A stretch of DNA of 64,000 nucleotides, taken from the NCBI GenBank assembly GCA_934636105.1, contig CAKTZR010000002.1, positions 124,001 to 188,000 of the forward strand. The letters run 5' to 3'. The notes under the pieces were generated by a model. It saw nothing but the letters and a program-made list of their open reading frames with translations, ran no database searches and was not told where the DNA came from. Source of the stretch: an uncultured Clostridia bacterium (GTDB lineage Bacteria; Bacillota; Clostridia; Christensenellales; Aristaeellaceae). Position 1 is the first letter of the stretch. Each line of letters starts with the position of its first letter. The translations under genes were made by a program, and so were the position numbers. Shown one piece after another: positions 59,365-64,000 of this stretch.

Positions 59365-60564
59365 TCAATTCAGTCCGCGGCTCTTGTCGTACTCCTCCCA
59401 CAGCGGGCGATACATCGCCACGGCGGCGTTATGCTCGTCCAGCGTCTTGGAGAAATGCAGCTCGCCGGAAGCCGGGTCGGTCGAGCAGAAATACAGATAT
59501 TTCTGCGCCACGTATTGCTCATCCGGGTACAGCGCCGCCACAATCGCGTCCATCGACGGGTTGCAGATCGGGCCGACGGGCAGCCCCTTTCGGGTGTAGG
59601 TGTTATACGCCGAGTTGACGGAAAGCTCGCTGTCGCCGAGCACCATCTTTTCCGAACCCGTCGCGTATTTAATGGTCACATCCGAGCCGAGCGTCATATC
59701 CGCCTTGAGCCGGTTGTGGAAAACCGCGCTGACCTTGGCGAAGTCGCTCTTTTTAGCTTCCTTTTCAATCATCGAAGCCAGCGTGATGACCTCGTCCATC
59801 GTCAGGCCCAGCTCCTGCGCGCGCTCGTCATACCCGCTCAAATATGCCGCTTCCATCTGCGTCAGCAGGCGCTTGATGAGGGTATCCGCGCTGGAACTGG
59901 TGTAAATTTCATAGGTATTGGGCGACAGATAGCCCTCCAGCGCATACTTTCGCTGGCTGACCGTGTCGGTCTTCATCATTTCTTCGATGAAGTAATACCC
60001 GCTGTAAGCTTCGCCCGATTTGCACAGGCTGAGGAATTCATCCGTATTGCTGAGAATTTTCTGCTCCACCAGATAGCTTGCGATATCCTCCACCGTCCAG
60101 CCGGGGATGATGGTAATGGTGGTCGTCAGCGGCTTGCCGTCGCCGGAAATCAGCTGATCGAGAATCTCCGTCGCGGACATCGCGCGGGAAAGCTCGTAAT
60201 CGCCGCTCTGGATTTTCTGCCCCATACCCATGAAATCCGCCATGTATTTGAACACGGTGTGGTTATGGATCAGCCCCGCTTCCTCCAGATTTCGGCTGAC
60301 CGCCGAAAGCGAACTGCCGGATTTCACGCTGAAAGCGACGGTTTGCCCGTCCGCGCTGTCCATCGGCGAAAAGAACATGTCGTCCACCTTCTGCCACCCG
60401 GTGTAGACCAGCCCGCAGATGATGACAAACGAGCAGACAAACACCAGAATCGGCCGCAGAATCCGCCAAATCCAGTCATACCAGAAAAAGCCGTACCGCC
60501 TGCTTTCAAGCAGCTCGCGTTCCTCCGCGTCATGGACGGGGCGTTTCTTTTTCTTCTTCGCCAA
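59365..60564 (-). CDS. mltG: Endolytic transglycosylase MltG
   Basis: A 399-aa membrane protein that cuts nascent peptidoglycan strands. A poly-Lys cytoplasmic start, one TM helix (~35-56), a LysM-like part, then the YceG domain with catalytic Glu in Ser-Met-Ile-Glu-Lys-Glu-Ala and the Tyr-Asn-Thr-Tyr, Gly-Leu-Pro-Val-Gly-Pro-Ile and Asn-Pro-Ser motifs. It begins with TTG (60562-60564), with GGGAGG 9 nt upstream. Confidence 0.93.
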   Translation of the reverse strand: MAKKKKKRPVHDAEERELLESRRYGFFWYDWIWRILRPILVFVCSFVIICGLVYTGWQKVDDMFFSPMDSADGQTVAFSVKSGSSLSAVSRNLEEAGLIHNHTVFKYMADFMGMGQKIQSGDYELSRAMSATEILDQLISGDGKPLTTTITIIPGWTVEDIASYLVEQKILSNTDEFLSLCKSGEAYSGYYFIEEMMKTDTVSQRKYALEGYLSPNTYEIYTSSSADTLIKRLLTQMEAAYLSGYDERAQELGLTMDEVITLASMIEKEAKKSDFAKVSAVFHNRLKADMTLGSDVTIKYATGSEKMVLGDSELSVNSAYNTYTRKGLPVGPICNPSMDAIVAALYPDEQYVAQKYLYFCSTDPASGELHFSKTLDEHNAAVAMYRPLWEEYDKSRGLN

Positions 60565-60582
60565 TGTCGCTTTCCTCCCGGT

Positions 60583-60936
60583 TTATGGCTTTTCGGGCAC
60601 GTCAAAGCGGATGCCCGCCGCCTCGGTCAAAATCTTGAAGATATCCGCCAGCGTCTTCTGCATCTGCATTTCCGCCATCAGATAGGCCTGCACGTCGCTG
60701 TTCATATACAGCAGCGAGGCCAGCTGCTGAAACCGCTGCATATCCTCGCTGGGCATTTCGCCTGCCGCGCCGACCATGCTCATTTGCAGCTGCACCTGCA
60801 GACGCTTGTATTCATCCAGCAGCAGGCGGTTCGTCTCGTCCGCATAGGCGCGCTCGCGCAGCTCGGAGAGATGCACGCATTCGTCGCTTTTCTTGATTTC
60901 CTCGGCCAGCTTATGCGCCGTGTCGTAAATATTCAT
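60583..60936 (-). CDS. YlbF/YmcA-family protein
   Basis: A 117-aa all-helical protein with the YlbF-like start (Ala-His-Lys-Leu-Ala-Glu-Glu-Ile-Lys-Lys-Ser) and amphipathic helices to ~105. In Bacillus the YlbF-YmcA-YaaT complex assists RNase Y and affects sporulation and biofilm timing. Here it lies just downstream of RNase J, which fits RNA turnover. Single copy in the window. Confidence 0.82.
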   Translation of the reverse strand: MNIYDTAHKLAEEIKKSDECVHLSELRERAYADETNRLLLDEYKRLQVQLQMSMVGAAGEMPSEDMQRFQQLASLLYMNSDVQAYLMAEMQMQKTLADIFKILTEAAGIRFDVPEKP

Positions 60937-60956
60937 GCTCCAACTTCCTTGTTTTT

Positions 60957-62609
60957 TTATGTTTCCATGATAATCGGCAGGATCATCGGGTTGCGCTTGA
61001 TGAGGTCGAACAAATAGTTGTGCATCTCGTCCTTGATGCCGTTCTTGACGCTCGTCCAGTCGCTCTGCTCGATGCGGTCATACCGCTGCAAGACATTCAT
61101 CGCGACGTTCCTCGCGCCGGAAATCAGCTCCTCGTTTTCGCGCACATAGACGAAGCCGCGGGAGATCAGCTCCGGCCCGCTGGTGACCTGCCCCGTCTCC
61201 TTGTTCACGCCGACGACCACGATAATCAGGCCGTCCTGCGAGAGGTGCTTTCGGTCGCGCAGCACGACGTTGCCCACGTCGCCTACGCCGAGACCATCCA
61301 CCATCACCGAGCCGGTCGGAATCGGGCCAGTGATGTTCGCTTCGTCCTCGGAAAGCTCCAGCGCCTGCCCCATTTCCAGAATGATGACGTTGTCCTCCGG
61401 CATGCCCAGTTCCTGCGCGAGCTGCGCGTGCCTGTGCAGCATGCGGTATTCGCCATGCACCGGAATGAAGTATTTCGGCTTCACCAGCGTGTGCATGAGC
61501 TTGAGTTCTTCCTGGCACGCATGGCCGGAAACATGCACGTCGGCGATGCGGTTGTAAATCACGTTCGCGCCGCAGCGATAGAGCTGGTCGATGATCCGCG
61601 AAACCATGATTTCGTTGCCCGGAATCGGCGTGGCGGAGACAATCACCGTGTCGCCCTGCCGAATCTGCAATTTGCGGTGTTCGCTGTTGGCCATGCGGGT
61701 CAGGCCGCTCATCGGCTCGCCCTGGCTGCCCGTCGTCAGCACCACGATTTCATTGTCTTCATAGCAATCCAGATCCCCGACGTCGATAAACACGTCCTGC
61801 GGGATTTTCAGTTCGCCGATCTCCATCGCCAGCTTGGTGACGTTGACCATGCTCCTTCCGACAAAGCAGATTTTCCGTCCGAACTCGATGCAGTTATCCA
61901 CCACCTGCTGAATCCGGTGCAGGTTGGAAGCGAACATCGCGATGATGATCCGCCCCTTCGCATCCTTAAACAGGTTGTGGAAAGTCTCGCCGATCTTCTT
62001 TTCGCTCATCGTGTAGCCGGGGCGCTCCACGTTCGTGGATTCCGCCAGCATCGCCAGCACGCCGCGGCTTCCCCACGCGGCCAGCGTGTTGAGGTCGGTC
62101 ACCTCGCCGTCGATCGGCGTGTAATCGATCTTGAAGTCGCCCGTCACGATCACCGTGCCCGCCGGACACGTGATCGCCATCGCCACCGCGCCCGCAATCG
62201 AATGGCTCACCTTGATGAACTGCACGGAAAACGCGCCGACCTGAATGATATCCTTCGGTTTCACAATGTGGAACTGGATGTTGCCGATATTATGCTCCGC
62301 CAGCTTGCCGCGTATGAGCGCGCAGGTCAGCTTCGTGCCGTAAACCGGCGCGGGCACGCGCGGCAGCACATACGGCGTCGCGCCGATGTGATCCTCATGC
62401 CCGTGGGTAATCAAATAGGCGCGAACCCGCTCTCTGTTGCGCTCCAGATAGGTGATATCGGGAATCACAAGGTCGATACCGAGCATATCGGCCCGCGGGA
62501 AAATCGAGCCGCAGTCCACCACAACGATGTCGTCGCCAAACTCAAAGGCCGTCATGTTTTTGCCGACCTCGCCCAAACCGCCCAGCGGAATAATTCTCAG
62601 CTTCGCCAA
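60957..62609 (-). CDS. rnj: Ribonuclease J
   Basis: A 550-aa metallo-beta-lactamase/beta-CASP ribonuclease with 5' exo- and endonuclease activity in mRNA decay. The metal site is Thr-His-Gly-His-Glu-Asp-His-Ile-Gly, with a later Gly-Asp-Phe-Lys-Ile-Asp and beta-CASP His in His-Val-Ser-Gly-His-Ala; the C-terminal domain is present. It begins with TTG (62607-62609), with AAAGGAGG 8 nt upstream. Last residues are complete. Confidence 0.94.
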   Translation of the reverse strand: MAKLRIIPLGGLGEVGKNMTAFEFGDDIVVVDCGSIFPRADMLGIDLVIPDITYLERNRERVRAYLITHGHEDHIGATPYVLPRVPAPVYGTKLTCALIRGKLAEHNIGNIQFHIVKPKDIIQVGAFSVQFIKVSHSIAGAVAMAITCPAGTVIVTGDFKIDYTPIDGEVTDLNTLAAWGSRGVLAMLAESTNVERPGYTMSEKKIGETFHNLFKDAKGRIIIAMFASNLHRIQQVVDNCIEFGRKICFVGRSMVNVTKLAMEIGELKIPQDVFIDVGDLDCYEDNEIVVLTTGSQGEPMSGLTRMANSEHRKLQIRQGDTVIVSATPIPGNEIMVSRIIDQLYRCGANVIYNRIADVHVSGHACQEELKLMHTLVKPKYFIPVHGEYRMLHRHAQLAQELGMPEDNVIILEMGQALELSEDEANITGPIPTGSVMVDGLGVGDVGNVVLRDRKHLSQDGLIIVVVGVNKETGQVTSGPELISRGFVYVRENEELISGARNVAMNVLQRYDRIEQSDWTSVKNGIKDEMHNYLFDLIKRNPMILPIIMET

Positions 62610-62727
62610 ATGCGTCTCCTCCTTTCTGCCTTCTCCTTTTTTCTATCTTCCAAAAGCCCTTCTTTCGTTCTCAGGCTTTTAAAATCCGAACATTTTTGAG
62701 GTATAGTCGTTCGAGTTTATCTGTTTT

Positions 62728-62755
62728 ATTATAGCACAAAACCCCTGCTTGTCAA
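62728..62755 (-). promoter_or_regulatory. Sigma-A promoter of the RNase J operon
   Basis: TTGACA (62750-62755), a 16-nt spacer and perfect TATAAT (62728-62733) on the minus strand, ~120 nt before the RNase J start. Confidence 0.75.
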
Positions 62756-62769
62756 AGTCTATCCCGCCA

Positions 62770-62804
62770 AAAATGAAAAGAAGCGTTCGTTTTTGAACGC
62801 TTCT
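62770..62804 (-). terminator. Terminator after trxA
   Basis: Perfect AGAAGCGTTC/GAACGCTTCT arms with a 6-nt loop, followed by an interrupted T run on the minus strand. Confidence 0.8.
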
Positions 62805-62869
62805 CCCGGTTTTTGTTGATTGGGCCGCATTTTATGAGCATCCCAAACGACCTTATGGATTCGCCCGGC

Positions 62870-63184
62870 TCACAGATGCCGCTCCAGCATGGCCGCGATA
62901 TCGTCCTTGCCGCGCGCGCCGACCGCCTGCTCGACGACCTTGCCGCCCTTCATCACAATCAGCGTCGGGATGCTCATGATGCCGAACTGGCGCGCCAGCT
63001 CCGTCTGCTCATCCACATCCACCTTGCCGACCACGGCGCGGCCGGCAAAATCCTCGGCGACTTCCTCCACCGCCGGGGCGATCATGCGGCACGGGCCGCA
63101 CCACGTCGCCCAGAAATCGACCAGCACAGGCTTGTCGCCATGCACGGCTTCGTCAAACGTCTTCTCGTCAAAATGCACGATCAT
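62870..63184 (-). CDS. trxA: Thioredoxin
   Basis: A 104-aa thioredoxin with the active site Trp28-Cys-Gly-Pro-Cys32, the buried Asp of Leu-Val-Asp-Phe-Trp and the cis-Pro in Met-Ser-Ile-Pro-Thr-Leu. AAGGAGG lies 8 nt before the ATG at 63184; an in-frame TTG two codons earlier is less likely. The redox-linked RseC-like gene is immediately upstream. Confidence 0.96.
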   Translation of the reverse strand: MIVHFDEKTFDEAVHGDKPVLVDFWATWCGPCRMIAPAVEEVAEDFAGRAVVGKVDVDEQTELARQFGIMSIPTLIVMKGGKVVEQAVGARGKDDIAAMLERHL

Positions 63185-63205
63185 GTTCAAAACCTCCTTA
63201 TCGGC

Positions 63206-63649
63206 TTACGCCTGCTTGTTTTCTGTCTCCTCCGGATGCGTCACGGAGATGATTTTCTGTTCCCAGCGGCCCTTGGAGAGCTTCGGATCGATGGCGCGCA
63301 TGATGAAATACGCCGCTGCCGTACCGATGACCGCACACAGCGCCATCAGCAGCTCGCCGTTCATCTTCACGCCCGTTTTCGTGAGTCCCCAGCCCGCGGC
63401 CAGGCCGACGATGAAGCCCGCCAACGGCAGCATATATGCCAGCGCGGAGGCTTCCATCACGTGCGAATCATCCATTTCCACCTCGATGATATCACCAACC
63501 TGCGCCTTTCCCTTGAGATTCACGGTATGCTTGGCGCAGTTTTCGCTGCCGTGCATGCACGCGTGGCAGTCGCCGCAGGCCTCGTGCCGTTCAAACGCCA
63601 CCGTGAGGATATCCCCGTTCACGGCGGTCACAACGCCTTTATTGGTCAT
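63206..63649 (-). CDS. RseC/MucC-like SoxR-reducing-system protein
   Basis: A 147-aa membrane protein. The N-terminal soluble part has a Cys cluster at 24, 27, 30 and 37 (Cys-Gly-Asp-Cys-His-Ala-Cys and a later Cys), then a beta-barrel-like stretch. Two TM helices follow (~70-90 and ~97-115). This is the RsxC/RseC-type layout linked to electron transfer by Rnf complexes. AAAGGAG precedes the start. It sits between hisS and trxA. Confidence 0.86.
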   Translation of the reverse strand: MTNKGVVTAVNGDILTVAFERHEACGDCHACMHGSENCAKHTVNLKGKAQVGDIIEVEMDDSHVMEASALAYMLPLAGFIVGLAAGWGLTKTGVKMNGELLMALCAVIGTAAAYFIMRAIDPKLSKGRWEQKIISVTHPEETENKQA

Positions 63650-63674
63650 AAGGCTCCTTTCTTGGGGCGTATGA

Positions 63675-63689
63675 TGGGGCAGCGCCCCA
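63675..63689. repeat. Isolated palindrome sharing the core of the 58-kb cluster
   Basis: TGGGGCAGCGCCCCA in the hisS-RseC gap. The GGGCAGCGCCC core equals that of the palindrome at 58083-58099, which suggests a dispersed repeat family. Confidence 0.6.
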
Positions 63690-63699
63690 ACGTCCCCTG

Positions 63700-64000
63700 T
63701 TACTCGTAGATCTTCTCGAACTTCGTGAAGCCCTCGGCTTCCAGCAGCTCAATCTGGTGCTTCATGTTCTTGCTCATCGGCAGAACCGTCGCCACCACGC
63801 CGTCCTTGCGCGCCTGCGCCGCCTGCGCCAGCACCTCGGCCTTGCGCGCCGTCGGCACCTTGCTGCCGATCAGATAAGCCACAGAGCCCTCCGGCAGCTT
63901 GAAGCTCCCCTGCGCATGATCCTTGAGAATCGTCACGATGCGCTCAAAGCCGATGGAGAAGCCGCACGCGCTGACATTCTGACCGCTGAATTTGCCGATC
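63700..64000 (-). CDS. hisS: Histidyl-tRNA synthetase, C-terminal part (runs off right edge)
   Basis: The last ~99 codons of a class II aminoacyl-tRNA synthetase. The open frame enters from the right edge with Ile-Gly-Lys-Phe-Ser-Gly-Gln and Gly-Phe-Ser-Ile-Gly-Phe-Glu-Arg-Ile, which is motif 3 of HisRS, then an anticodon-binding domain end (Lys-Asp-Gly-Val-Val-Ala). The ATG at 63936 is internal, not the start. Confidence 0.85.
   Translation of the reverse strand, partial: IGKFSGQNVSACGFSIGFERIVTILKDHAQGSFKLPEGSVAYLIGSKVPTARKAEVLAQAAQARKDGVVATVLPMSKNMKHQIELLEAEGFTKFEKIYE

Noticed and set aside
58219..61017. A 932-codon plus-strand open frame
   Set aside because: It lies antisense to the U32, mltG and YlbF-like genes. 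High GC on the opposite strand keeps stops rare, and its translation (His/Arg/Ala-rich) has no domain or ribosome site.

Overview
The window reads as chromosome from a spore-forming, Gram-positive, Clostridia-type Firmicute. The evidence is sigK with its pro-sequence, RNase J, a YlbF-family protein, two VanW/SH3 proteins, an RseC-type redox protein, a U32 peptidase, tig-clpP-clpX and strong Shine-Dalgarno sites. Most of it looks GC-rich by eye, but about 11.6-23 kb is clearly AT-rich. Most genes lie on the minus strand. I saw no rRNA, tRNA or CRISPR array. I cannot name the genus.

1-11.6 kb: a sugar-phosphate-type sensing system (binding protein, LytS/YesM kinase, AraC-type regulator, arranged like HptRSA) lies upstream of a second binding-protein gene. 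That gene's promoter carries two direct half-sites 21 bp apart. Then follow a BaiN/HI0933-type flavoprotein, an RpiR regulator, surE, two VanW proteins, an acidic zinc-ribbon protein, efp and sigK.

11.6-27.9 kb: the first exopolysaccharide (EPS) operon, read leftward from one strong promoter at 27.9 kb. It makes UDP-uronic acids (UDP-glucose dehydrogenase, a UDP-glucuronate 4-epimerase-like enzyme, a galacturonokinase-like GHMP kinase and a nucleotidyltransferase). It also encodes an Alg13/Alg14-like split transferase, a pyruvyltransferase with an FrhB-like partner, three further glycosyltransferases, a polymerase, a flippase and two acyltransferases. Both acyltransferase genes carry long poly-G tracts. 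One (G9) is in frame; the other (G10) is one base out of frame, which suggests phase variation of surface-sugar acylation.

28.1-46.2 kb: a second, GC-rich EPS operon that makes and uses UDP-ManNAcA (wecB, wecC, a WecG/TagA enzyme), with three GT2 and two GT4 transferases, a ligase/polymerase, a flippase, a heparinase II/III-like protein and two chain-length-type proteins. One of these has a cytoplasmic, catalytically degenerate GGDEF domain where other systems carry a tyrosine kinase.

46.3-52.6 kb: a decayed PAS-GGDEF gene, pepC, a MATE transporter with an apparent internal deletion behind a promoter-proximal terminator hairpin, a repeat-bearing DUF4397-like protein, two poorly characterised proteins and a small heavy-metal-binding protein behind a CsoR-like operator.

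52.6-64 kb: housekeeping genes (clpX, clpP, tig, a U32 peptidase, mltG, a YlbF-like gene, RNase J, trxA, an RseC-like gene, the end of hisS). Among them is a plus-strand membrane protein that looks like a shrunken, inactive cyclic-glucan-synthase relative. Its 3' end lies in a cluster of five palindromes.
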